NCBI GenBank assembly: GCA_943789365.1 | Contig: CALSTV010000001.1 | Location: forward strand, 744,001 to 808,000 | Source of the DNA: an uncultured Flavobacteriaceae bacterium | GTDB taxonomy: Bacteria > Bacteroidota > Bacteroidia > Flavobacteriales > Flavobacteriaceae | DNA length: 64,000 bases | Direction: 5' to 3' | In this document: one piece after another, positions 46,607-55,400 of the stretch | Numbering within the stretch: the first letter of the stretch is position 1 | Layout: the number at the start of each line of letters is the position of its first letter | Position numbers and translations under genes: made by a program | The notes under the pieces: model-generated | Told to the model about the DNA's origin: nothing | Seen by the model: the letters and a program-made list of their open reading frames with translations, nothing else | Database searches by the model: none

Positions 46607-47434
46607 ATGATTATTGATTCTCATCAGCATTTTTGGAATTATGAGCCTGTAAAGCACGAATGGATAGATGATAGCATGGCCGTTATCAGAAGAGATTTTA
46701 CACCTCAAAACCTTCAAAAAGTATATGCCGAAAATGGTATCGATGGCTGTGTGGCTGTACAAGCAGATCAGACATTAGAAGAAACTGACTTTTTATTAGA
46801 TGCAGCGGCTAAACACGATTTCATAAAAGGCGTTGTAGGCTGGGCAGATTTAAGAGCGAACACCATAGAAAGTACGTTGGAAAAGTACAGCGATCAAGAC
46901 AAACTAAAAGGTTTTAGACATGTGGTACAAGGAGAACCCGACCACAATTTCCTTTTGAGAAAAAATTTCTTACATGGAATTGCCGCATTAAGCAAACACA
47001 ATTTTGTATACGACATCTTAGTGTTTCCACATCAACTTGGCGCCACTTTAGAGTTCGTGAAGAAATTTCCAAATCAAAAATTTGTGATCGATCATATTGC
47101 CAAGCCTTATATCAAGGATAGCTATTATGAAGGATGGGCAGTTTTGATGCAAGAGATTGCCAAACAAGAAAATGTGTTTTGTAAATTATCTGGGATGATT
47201 ACCGAAGCAGATTTTAAAACCTGGACACCCGGTCAGATTGAACCGTATATGGATTTGGTATTAAACGCATTTGGACCTCAAAGAATTCTTTATGGTTCAG
47301 ATTGGCCCGTATGTTTAGTTGCTGGAAACTACGAGGCGGTTAAAAAACTAACAACAAATTTTATTGCAAAACTCTCTATAGCTGAACAAGCCGCCATTAT
47401 GGGAGAAAACGCTATAAAATTCTATAACTTATAA
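46607..47434 (+). CDS. Amidohydrolase-family sugar lactonase, predicted L-galactono-1,5-lactonase
   Basis: A 275-residue metal hydrolase. I use the ATG at 46607 (MIIDSHQHFWNYEPVKHEWI), since the longer frame begins inside the hairpin. DSHQHFW is the metal-binding start, and FRHVVQGEPDHNFL, FVIDHIAKPYIK and LYGSDWPVC are hallmarks of the L-fuconolactonase/L-rhamnonolactonase branch (COG3618). It would hydrolyse the lactone made by the SDR enzyme next door. L-galactono-1,5-lactone fits the rest of the operon; L-fucono-lactone is the main alternative, because the two sugars differ only at C6. Confidence 0.85.
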   Translation: MIIDSHQHFWNYEPVKHEWIDDSMAVIRRDFTPQNLQKVYAENGIDGCVAVQADQTLEETDFLLDAAAKHDFIKGVVGWADLRANTIESTLEKYSDQDKLKGFRHVVQGEPDHNFLLRKNFLHGIAALSKHNFVYDILVFPHQLGATLEFVKKFPNQKFVIDHIAKPYIKDSYYEGWAVLMQEIAKQENVFCKLSGMITEADFKTWTPGQIEPYMDLVLNAFGPQRILYGSDWPVCLVAGNYEAVKKLTTNFIAKLSIAEQAAIMGENAIKFYNL

Positions 47435-47443
47435 AAACAAATC

Positions 47444-48235
47444 ATGGATTTAGGATTAAAAAATAAAATAGTTGTCATCACTGGGGCAGCTGGATTGAAA
47501 GGAAGTATTGGAGAAACCATGCTACAACAACTCGTTGAAGAAGGTGCAATTCCTGCAATTATTGATAGAAATGATAGAGGTTTCGAATATGCAGAAACTA
47601 TTCAGAAAAAAGGTATTGATGCCTTATTTTGCAAAACTGACGTAACGCAACCAGAAGCAATTGAAGCTGCTATCGCACAAATAATAGCTAAATACGGCAG
47701 AATAGATGTTGTAATTAACAATGTTGGTGTGAATGATGGTGCTGGATTGGACAGTAGTTACGAAGATTTCATGAATTCACTAAAATTAAATATGGTGAGC
47801 TACTTTTTAGTTGTAAAGCACGCACTCCCCTATTTAAAAGCATCCAAAGGAAACATCTTAAACATTGGCTCTAAAGTTGGATTGACCGGACAAGGCGGCA
47901 CTTCAGGTTATGCAGCTGCAAAAGGAGGCGTTTTAGGCCTAACACGTGAATGGGCAGTAGATTTGATCAAAGACTCCATTCGTGTAAATGCTATTATCAT
48001 TGCTGAAAGTTGGACTCCTGCTTATGACGAATGGATCAAAACACTAGACAACGGTGAGGAGAAATTGAAATCTATTGTTAAAAAAATTCCTCTTGAAAAC
48101 AGAATGACCACACCAGAGGAAATCGCAAACCAAGCATTGTTTACAATTTCAAATAAAGCAAGCCATACTACTGGTCAGTTTATTGCCGTAGACGGAGGTT
48201 ATGTTAATTTAGACAGATCCCTGTTGACCGAATAG
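47444..48235 (+). CDS. SDR dehydrogenase, predicted L-galactose (L-fucose) 1-dehydrogenase
   Basis: A 263-residue short-chain dehydrogenase: VVITGAAGLKGSIGETM for NAD(P), NNVGVN, catalytic Ser in NIGSKVGLTG and YAAAK for Tyr-Lys, and a C-terminal HTTGQFIAVDGGYVNLDR. The IIAESWTPAYDEWI loop after the active site resembles L-fucose dehydrogenases. It begins 10 nt after the lactonase. The two enzymes would oxidise the free sugar to the aldonate without phosphorylation. The exact sugar is inferred. Confidence 0.82.
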   Translation: MDLGLKNKIVVITGAAGLKGSIGETMLQQLVEEGAIPAIIDRNDRGFEYAETIQKKGIDALFCKTDVTQPEAIEAAIAQIIAKYGRIDVVINNVGVNDGAGLDSSYEDFMNSLKLNMVSYFLVVKHALPYLKASKGNILNIGSKVGLTGQGGTSGYAAAKGGVLGLTREWAVDLIKDSIRVNAIIIAESWTPAYDEWIKTLDNGEEKLKSIVKKIPLENRMTTPEEIANQALFTISNKASHTTGQFIAVDGGYVNLDRSLLTE

Positions 48236-48327
48236 TACATATGTTATATAAAATGTTAGATTTGGTGTTTGCAAACACTTTTAAATCATCGAAATTCGCT
48301 TAAAAATTTAAACTAAAACCAATTATA

Positions 48328-49653
48328 ATGAACAAGATTAAAAACATTCCTGTAGTTCGTAAAGAATTATTATTTCCATTTATTATCATAACCTCTCTAT
48401 TCGCCTTATGGGGAATTGCGAATGATTTGACCAACCCAATGGTATCTGCCTTTAAAAAAGTAATGCCAGAACTTTCCAATGTAGAAGCCTCTCTTGTGCA
48501 ATTCGCATTCTATTTTGGTTATTTCTTTATGGCTTTACCTGCAGCGCTATTTATTAGAAGAAACAGTTATAAGTCTGGAATTATTTTAGGACTTGTTCTC
48601 TACGCAATAGGTGCCTTCTTATTTTACCCTGCAGCGGCGTATGAAGAGTTCACCTATTTCTTGGTTTCCTTATGGATCATTACTTGTGGATTGGCCTTTT
48701 TAGAAACCACTTCAAATCCATTGATTCTTTCTTTAGGAGACAAAGAAACAGCCACACAGCGTTTGAATCTTGCCCAAGCATTTAATCCTATTGGATCTTT
48801 AATGGGTATGATCGTTGCACAACAATTTGTAATCTCAGCTTTACGTTCAGACGATTATACTGCAGAAGCATACAAGGCACTATCTTCTGAAGAGATGGCT
48901 GCTGTTAGAGAAAACGACCTTGGTGTTATCAGTCTTCCATATATTGGCCTAGGACTCGTTGTATTGGTAATCATGCTTATCATCATTTTTACGAAAATGC
49001 CAAAAACAGCTCCAGAAGATAAAATGGAGTTATCTGAGTCGTTTAGAAAACTTTTTGCCAATAAAAACTATGTGCAGGGGGTAATTGCACAAGCTTTTTA
49101 TGTAGGAGCACAAATCATGTGTTGGACTTATATTTTCCAATATGTTGAAAACATCAATAACGGCTTACCAGCATCTGAACATTTGACTGCTACTTGGTTC
49201 AATGTGGCTGCTATGATTATCTTCTTGACAGGAAGATGGATTGGAACAGCTTTGATGAAAACCATCAATCCTTCAAAACTATTATTCCTTTTTGGAATTG
49301 GAGGTGTTGTCTGTACCGCAGGAGCCATTCTTTTAACAGGAACCATAGGATTGTATTCTCTAGTAGGTATCTCACTCTTTATGTCAATCATGTTCCCTAC
49401 TATTTATGGAATCGCCTTGAAAAACATGGGAGACGAGGCTAAAATTGGTTCCGCCGGTTTGGTAATGGCTATTGTTGGAGGTGCCTTGATGCCCGTTTTA
49501 CAAGGAAGTATTTTAGACTGGGGTGGTTCAGGATTTGCAGATGTACAAATTCTTGGATACATTCCTGAAGTAAACTTCTCTTTTATCTTGCCATTAATTT
49601 GTTTGGCAGTAGTGGCTAGATACGGATACACAACTTATAAACGTAATATTTAA
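48328..49653 (+). CDS. fucP: L-fucose/L-galactose:H+ symporter (FucP family)
   Basis: A 441-residue MFS permease with about 12 membrane helices. FALWGIANDLTNPMVSAFKK and FAFYFGYFFMALPAALFIRR are FucP hallmarks, and CGLAFLETTSNPLILSLG is also typical. E. coli FucP is known to carry L-fucose, L-galactose and D-arabinose, so it fits an L-galactose pathway. A 92-nt gap after the SDR gene may hold a secondary promoter. It is followed after 5 nt by a mutarotase. Confidence 0.9.
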   Translation: MNKIKNIPVVRKELLFPFIIITSLFALWGIANDLTNPMVSAFKKVMPELSNVEASLVQFAFYFGYFFMALPAALFIRRNSYKSGIILGLVLYAIGAFLFYPAAAYEEFTYFLVSLWIITCGLAFLETTSNPLILSLGDKETATQRLNLAQAFNPIGSLMGMIVAQQFVISALRSDDYTAEAYKALSSEEMAAVRENDLGVISLPYIGLGLVVLVIMLIIIFTKMPKTAPEDKMELSESFRKLFANKNYVQGVIAQAFYVGAQIMCWTYIFQYVENINNGLPASEHLTATWFNVAAMIIFLTGRWIGTALMKTINPSKLLFLFGIGGVVCTAGAILLTGTIGLYSLVGISLFMSIMFPTIYGIALKNMGDEAKIGSAGLVMAIVGGALMPVLQGSILDWGGSGFADVQILGYIPEVNFSFILPLICLAVVARYGYTTYKRNI

Positions 49654-49658
49654 TCGAT

Positions 49659-50003
49659 ATGAATACCAAAAGATATTGTTACTCTTGTGATTTAAAAGAC
49701 GATTCAAAATTAATAGAGGAGTATAAAAATTACCACAAAGCAGAAAATGCCTGGCCAGAAATCACTAAAAGTATTCGTGATGCCGGCGTTGTAGACATGC
49801 AAATTTACCTCACTGGAAACCGCATGTTTATGATTATGGAAGTTGACGAAACTTTCGACCCAGCAAAAAAAGCTGAAATGGACGCCAACAATCCAAAAGT
49901 TCAAGAATGGGAAAACCTTATGTGGAATTACCAACAAGAACTGCCATGGGCAAAAGACGGTGAAAAATGGATTGCCTTAGAACAAGTCTTCAAACTTGGA
50001 TAA
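49659..50003 (+). CDS. L-rhamnose mutarotase family protein
   Basis: A 114-residue protein of the RhaM/FucM-type fold: CYSCDLKDDSKLIEEYKNYH, VVDMQIYLTGNRMFMIMEVD and a C-terminal VQEWENLMWNYQQELPWA stretch. It would interconvert alpha and beta anomers of the incoming sugar so that the dehydrogenase gets its preferred form. It sits right after fucP, as expected for a sugar mutarotase. Substrate by context only. Confidence 0.88.
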   Translation: MNTKRYCYSCDLKDDSKLIEEYKNYHKAENAWPEITKSIRDAGVVDMQIYLTGNRMFMIMEVDETFDPAKKAEMDANNPKVQEWENLMWNYQQELPWAKDGEKWIALEQVFKLG

Positions 50004-50026
50004 TTAGAAAAATAAAACAATAACAA

Positions 50027-51664
50027 ATGAAACAATTATTTCTTGCTTTAGCGTTCGTAGCATTGAACCTAAGCTCATGTACAACTTCTGAAAAAGAGAC
50101 CGCTTCAAAACAGCCAAACATCATCTACATTATGGCAGATGACCATACCACGCAAGGTATTGGTGTGTATGGAAGTAGATTAGCAGCACTCAACCCTACA
50201 CCTACAATTGACAGAATTGCAAAAGAAGGAATTCTCTTTGAAAATGCCTTTTGTACCAATTCTATTTGTACACCTTCTCGTGCAACAATCATGACAGGAC
50301 AATACGGTCAAGTTAATGGTGTTAAAGACTTGGGTGGAATTTTACCAGTAGACAGACAGTATTTGGCACATGAAATGAAAAAATTGGGCTATACAACGGC
50401 TATCGTTGGAAAGTGGCACCTTAAAGACGCTCCAGACGCATTTGACTATTACAATGTTTTGCCTGGACAAGGAGATTACCACAACCCAACGCTCTATACC
50501 AATGAAGAAATTGGTGACAAGAGAGAGATTCGCTTTGAAAAAGGATTGGTACGTACGGTAAATGCAACTACTTATGAAGGACATTCTTCAGACGTTATCA
50601 CCGATAAATCATTAGAATGGTTAGACAGCAAAAGAGACAAATCAAAACCATTTTTCTTGATGCATCATTTCAAAGCTCCTCATGATTTCTTTGAGCATGC
50701 AAAACGTTATAATGAGTATTTAGCCGATGTTGAAATTCCAGAACCAGCAAGTTTGTGGGACAACACAGGAAACGGTTCTGTCGCTACCAGAGGTTACAAC
50801 GATTCTATGATGGACACAATTGGTTCTTCGGTTGGACATAGAAATATCATCCGAAACATGGGAATGCATATGAACATCGATCCAACTATTCCGGATCCGG
50901 AATATAAGAAATTGGCGTACCAAGAGTATTTAAAAAGATATTTGAGATGTGTAAAAGGTGTGGATGACAACGTTAAGCGATTGTTTGACTACCTAGAAAA
51001 AAACAACTTGATGGACAATACCGTTATTATGTATACAGGTGATCAAGGGTTTATGTTAGGTGAACACGATTATATAGACAAACGTTGGATGTATGAAGAA
51101 TCTATGCGTATGCCTTTCTTAGTTCGTTATCCTAAAATGATAAAAGCTGGAACTAAAGCCACAGCCATCATCAACAATACCGATTTTGCACCAACCATTA
51201 TTGATCTTGCGGGAGGTAAAACGCCAGAATATATGCAAGGGGAAAGCTTTAAAGATGTGTTGACAACAGGTGAAGAGCCTGAAGGTTGGAGACAGGAAAC
51301 GTATTACCGTTACTGGATGCATATGGCACACAAACACAGTAATCCTGCTCATTTCGGAATCAGAACAAAAGAGTTTAAATTGATTTTCTTCTATGCAAGG
51401 GATTATAAGAAAAGAAATAACAAAGCACAAAAATGGGCGAATCACCCTTCTTCATTGTCTTTTGTTAAGACACCTGTGGCTTGGGAACTCTATGATCTTA
51501 AAAACGACCCTAAAGAAATGAACAATATTTATGGCGACCCACATTATGCCGCCGTTGTTAAAGAGCTTAAAACAAAACTCAAAGCAATGCGATCAGAGTT
51601 TAAGGAAGACGATACCGTTTATCCAGAAATTCAAGAATCGATCGATTTGTATTGGGATAAATAA
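50027..51664 (+). CDS. Family S1 (formylglycine) sulfatase lipoprotein
   Basis: A 545-residue sulfatase. Lipoprotein signal MKQLFLALAFVALNLSSC puts it in the envelope. IIYIMADDHTTQGIGVYG supplies metal-binding Asp residues. The formylglycine site is NSICTPSRATIMTGQYG, a C-x-P-S-R motif with Cys81. VGKWHL and TGDQGFMLGEHDYIDKRWMY complete the pattern. It is the last gene of the sugar operon, 24 nt after the mutarotase. Removing sulfate from L-galactose-6-sulfate or sulfated L-fucose residues of algal polysaccharides would release the pathway substrate; the substrate is not proven. Confidence 0.9.
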   Translation: MKQLFLALAFVALNLSSCTTSEKETASKQPNIIYIMADDHTTQGIGVYGSRLAALNPTPTIDRIAKEGILFENAFCTNSICTPSRATIMTGQYGQVNGVKDLGGILPVDRQYLAHEMKKLGYTTAIVGKWHLKDAPDAFDYYNVLPGQGDYHNPTLYTNEEIGDKREIRFEKGLVRTVNATTYEGHSSDVITDKSLEWLDSKRDKSKPFFLMHHFKAPHDFFEHAKRYNEYLADVEIPEPASLWDNTGNGSVATRGYNDSMMDTIGSSVGHRNIIRNMGMHMNIDPTIPDPEYKKLAYQEYLKRYLRCVKGVDDNVKRLFDYLEKNNLMDNTVIMYTGDQGFMLGEHDYIDKRWMYEESMRMPFLVRYPKMIKAGTKATAIINNTDFAPTIIDLAGGKTPEYMQGESFKDVLTTGEEPEGWRQETYYRYWMHMAHKHSNPAHFGIRTKEFKLIFFYARDYKKRNNKAQKWANHPSSLSFVKTPVAWELYDLKNDPKEMNNIYGDPHYAAVVKELKTKLKAMRSEFKEDDTVYPEIQESIDLYWDK

Positions 51665-51668
51665 TATC

Positions 51669-51705
51669 CATAAAAAAACCAGTGCTCAAGGCACTGGTTT
51701 TTTTT
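51669..51705. terminator. Bidirectional terminator after the sulfatase gene
   Basis: AAAAAACCAGTGC - tcaag - GCACTGGTTTTTT, a strong stem with A and T tracts serving both the sugar operon and the convergent DUF4251 gene. Confidence 0.85.
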
Positions 51706-52246
51706 ATTCTTCATTTTTAGTTTTTTTCTCTTCTGTTCGTATTGGACCAAATTCTCCGTCGTAATTCATTCTACTCCGTTGATTCGATGAAACATATACC
51801 GTTCCATTATTCCCTCCAAAAATTGTGAGTTGAATTTCAAATCTTTCCGTTTGATTTTTACTTGAAAATTTAATATCGATGCGGTTTTTCTTTTCACATA
51901 GTTCAACTTTATAATTCTCAATCAATTCGGCGATCTCAATCGGCCCACTATCACCATAACCACCACCACTATAGCGCTCTCCGAAGAACGGCAAATAGGC
52001 ATAAACACTATCGTTTTGTATTCTTAAATAATTAGAGTTGCCTATTAAATTAATTCTCCTTCCTCTATTGGCGGTGGCCCAATCTGATTCAAATGTATAC
52101 TGGGTTGTTTCTATAAGTGCTCGCGTGTCTTGATACGCCTTTAATTCCAAAGCCTTTTTTTGTGCTTTTTTTTCTTGCTTGGATTGCCCAACAACCCCCA
52201 TGGACAACAACAAAGAAATAGAAAATATTAACATTCTTGTGCTCAT
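51704..52246 (-). CDS. DUF4251 family exported protein
   Basis: A 180-residue protein with a signal peptide (MSTRMLIFSISLLLSMGVVGQ) and then a Lys-rich helix. The beta-rich rest (YLRIQNDSVYAYLPFFGERY, then GDSGPIEI) matches DUF4251 proteins, which are abundant in flavobacteria and of unknown function. It is convergent with the sulfatase and divergent from the hybrid sensor. I see no functional tie to the sugar pathway. Codon use is like its neighbours. Confidence 0.82.
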   Translation of the reverse strand: MSTRMLIFSISLLLSMGVVGQSKQEKKAQKKALELKAYQDTRALIETTQYTFESDWATANRGRRINLIGNSNYLRIQNDSVYAYLPFFGERYSGGGYGDSGPIEIAELIENYKVELCEKKNRIDIKFSSKNQTERFEIQLTIFGGNNGTVYVSSNQRSRMNYDGEFGPIRTEEKKTKNEE

Positions 52247-52484
52247 AATACATATGTTTAATTGTGATTATCGACAAATTCAACACACTGAATTTCATCT
52301 ATTTGTAACAAGTTAAGGTCTATTTTTAGGTTTTGCAAAAAAAACCATTCTTTTGTACAAAAAAAGCATTGCTGTTCTCTAGCGTTTTCTATTTCTTTTT
52401 TAAAAAAAACGTATCTTTACACGGTATGACATTCTTATTTTGTCTTTGTAAAATAGAAGCTCAAAACTTATCCCCCAATATTCT

Positions 52485-55400
52485 GTGAAACCACTAATTT
52501 ACATCTTTACCATACTATTTAGTTTTCAATTATTTGCTCAAAACAAGCATCAAATATTGCAAACAAATAAGATTTCTTTTAGTTTTTCAAATCCAAAATA
52601 CGGATTAAACGAAAACTCCATCCAAGCAATCAAACAAGATACAGATGGCTTTATGTGGTTTGGTACTCCGAATGGATTGTACAAATATGACGGATACAAT
52701 TACAAAATTTACCAAAACGATCATACCAATCCCTATAGTCTTTCCGAAAATAATGTGATTGATCTATTTGAAGATACAGAAGGGCTCCTATGGATTTGTA
52801 CAGATAAAGGGCTGAATACTTTTGACAAAACTACCAACCGATTTCGAAATTATTTAAACACCTATTCTGAACATTATAAGTCGGCAGAAAACATTAGAAT
52901 CAATACAATCACTCAAGATGGTAATGGCACCCTTTGGTTGGGAACTAGCAAGGGACTTTGCAAAGTTGAAAAAAAAGAAAATCACTATCTCTCCTTTGAA
53001 TGGATTGATTTAAAATCTAATAATCTCAATCAAGTTTTTAAAGTATTGATCTCTAAAGAAAGTGATAAACTATTTGTCGCTTCCAACGTTGGAATACACC
53101 TAGTTGAACTTAAGCAAGGTACAAAACATCCTAAGGTAGAGCATTTGCCAATCTTAAAAAATTCAAATGTGTATTCATTGTTTGAAGATCAAGATTTGCA
53201 AATATGGATAGGTGGTACCAAAGGACTCTATAAATTAGACAAAAACAAAAATTACAAAGCAGAAAATATTTTTCCAGAAACGCTTCATTCCGAAGTAACC
53301 AATATCATTCAAGACCCTAAAGGTGTTTTTTGGATAGGGACTTTGAGGGAAGGGCTGTTTCAAATAGACATTCAAAAAAAGATAAGTCAACAATTCAAAA
53401 AGCATAAAAAAGCAAGTACCTCATCTATTCGAAGTAATGATGTTCTCGACTTATTTATAGACACCTCCGGTAGTTTATGGGTGGGTAGCTCACGTGGGGG
53501 ACTGGCTTATCTCGATCTCTACAAAAAAGATTTTATTCATTTCAATAACATACCTTTTAACGAAGAAAGTTTAAGTGATAATATCATCAATTCATTTTTG
53601 GAAGAGGACAATCAAGAAGTTTGGATTGGTAGCTTCAATTCAGGACTCAACAAACTCAGTTTTAAAAATGGCAAAGCTGTATTTAGAAATTACGCTCTCA
53701 ACAATGACGATGAGCAACGTGTTTTTTCTATATGTAAAGACAATTTTGGTTTTCTATGGGTGGCTACAAGAAGTCATGGTTTGTATCGTTTAAAGCTTGA
53801 CAAAGACAATAACATCATTTCAAAGCATAACTACACCCCAGAAAACACGGGAAGAAACATGCTTACGAAAGGTATTTACAATTTATATAAAGATCGCAAG
53901 GGAGATATTTGGATGGGATCTTTTGTAGGCTTTGGTTTGATGAAATTTAGACCAGAAAAACAAGGAAACACATTACCGAATGTTGAGTATTACAGTAATA
54001 TCTCTAATGCCCCCATCACAATGAGTAGCAGTAAAATAATCTCAATTTTTGAAGACAGCCGAGGGATTCTATGGGTAGGAACACGTGGAGGACTGAATAA
54101 AATATATAGAAACGAGAACAACATCCCAATAAAAACAGTACAATTTCTTAGAGATAGAAATGACAAAAATAGTTTGAGTAACAACAACGTCTTTACAATT
54201 CAAGAAGACAGTAATAATGATCTTTGGATTGGGACTTTTGGAGGTGGAATTTCCAAGATAATTGAAAAAGAAGAAGCTGGTCAAACAATTACAAGCTTTC
54301 AGACTTACAAAAAAAAACAAGGTCTATCCGACAATTCTGTATATGGAATTCTAGAAGACGCTCAAAAAAACCTTTGGATAAGTACCAACAATGGAATTTC
54401 AAAATTTAATTTAAACAAAGAAGTATTTACAAACTACGACATATCTGATGGTCTTCAAAACAGGAATTTTAGAAAATACGCTTACCATAAAGGTCCAACG
54501 GGTCTTCTCTACTTTGGAGGAATAAATGGTTTCAATGTTTTTGACCCAGCGAAAATAACAAACCATACTACCCTACCAAAAACGGCAATTATTGATTTTA
54601 AAATTTTTAATAAAACTCTTTTTGAAACCGACAGCACTTCAACCGAGGGTGACCTTACTAAGAGTATTGAACGTACAAAAAACATTGAATTGTCATACGA
54701 CGATAAAGAATTTTCCTTTGAATTTGCCGCTTTGCATTATGCTTCTCCAGAAAACAACAAATATGCCTATAAGCTAGAAGGCTACGACAAAAACTGGATA
54801 TACACCGACGCCAACCGCCGCTATGCAACGTATTCAAACCTCGAACATGGCGATTATATTTTTAAGGTAAAATCGGCCAACAAAGACAATCTTTGGAACG
54901 AAGAAGCTGCTACATTGTCGATCAAGATATTGCCTCCCTTTTGGAAAACTTGGTGGATGTATCTCTTTTATTTAATCAGTTCTGTAGGAGTCTTAGTGCT
55001 CTTTAGAAACATTATCTTGACAAAAGAAAACTACAACACACAGATAAAATTAGAAAAATTTGAACGTGAAAAAATAAAAGAGGTAAACAAAATTAAGTTG
55101 CAATTTTTCACCAATATCTCGCATGAGTTTAAAACGCCATTGACCCTTATTCTAGGCCCCTTAGAAAAACTCATTGAATCTGACAAAACGGACGCCAGTT
55201 TAAAAGATATGTTGGTGCTCATGCAACGCAATGCAAACCAATTGTACAAACTTATCCAACAAGTTTTAGAGTTTAGAAAAGTAGAGAACAATGAAGTGGA
55301 ACTTTCGGTAAGTAAAATAGATTTGGTTGCCTATTGCAAAGAAATTGTAAATTCATTTCGATTGTTATCCGATAAAAAAAATATCGATTTACAATTTCTA

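Noticed and set aside
42369..50003. L-fucose oxidation pathway
   Set aside because: The SDR, lactonase, FucP and mutarotase fit, but the L-fuconate dehydratase and 2-keto-3-deoxy-L-fuconate enzymes are missing, while UxaB, UxaA, KdgK and Eda are present. Kept as an alternative only.
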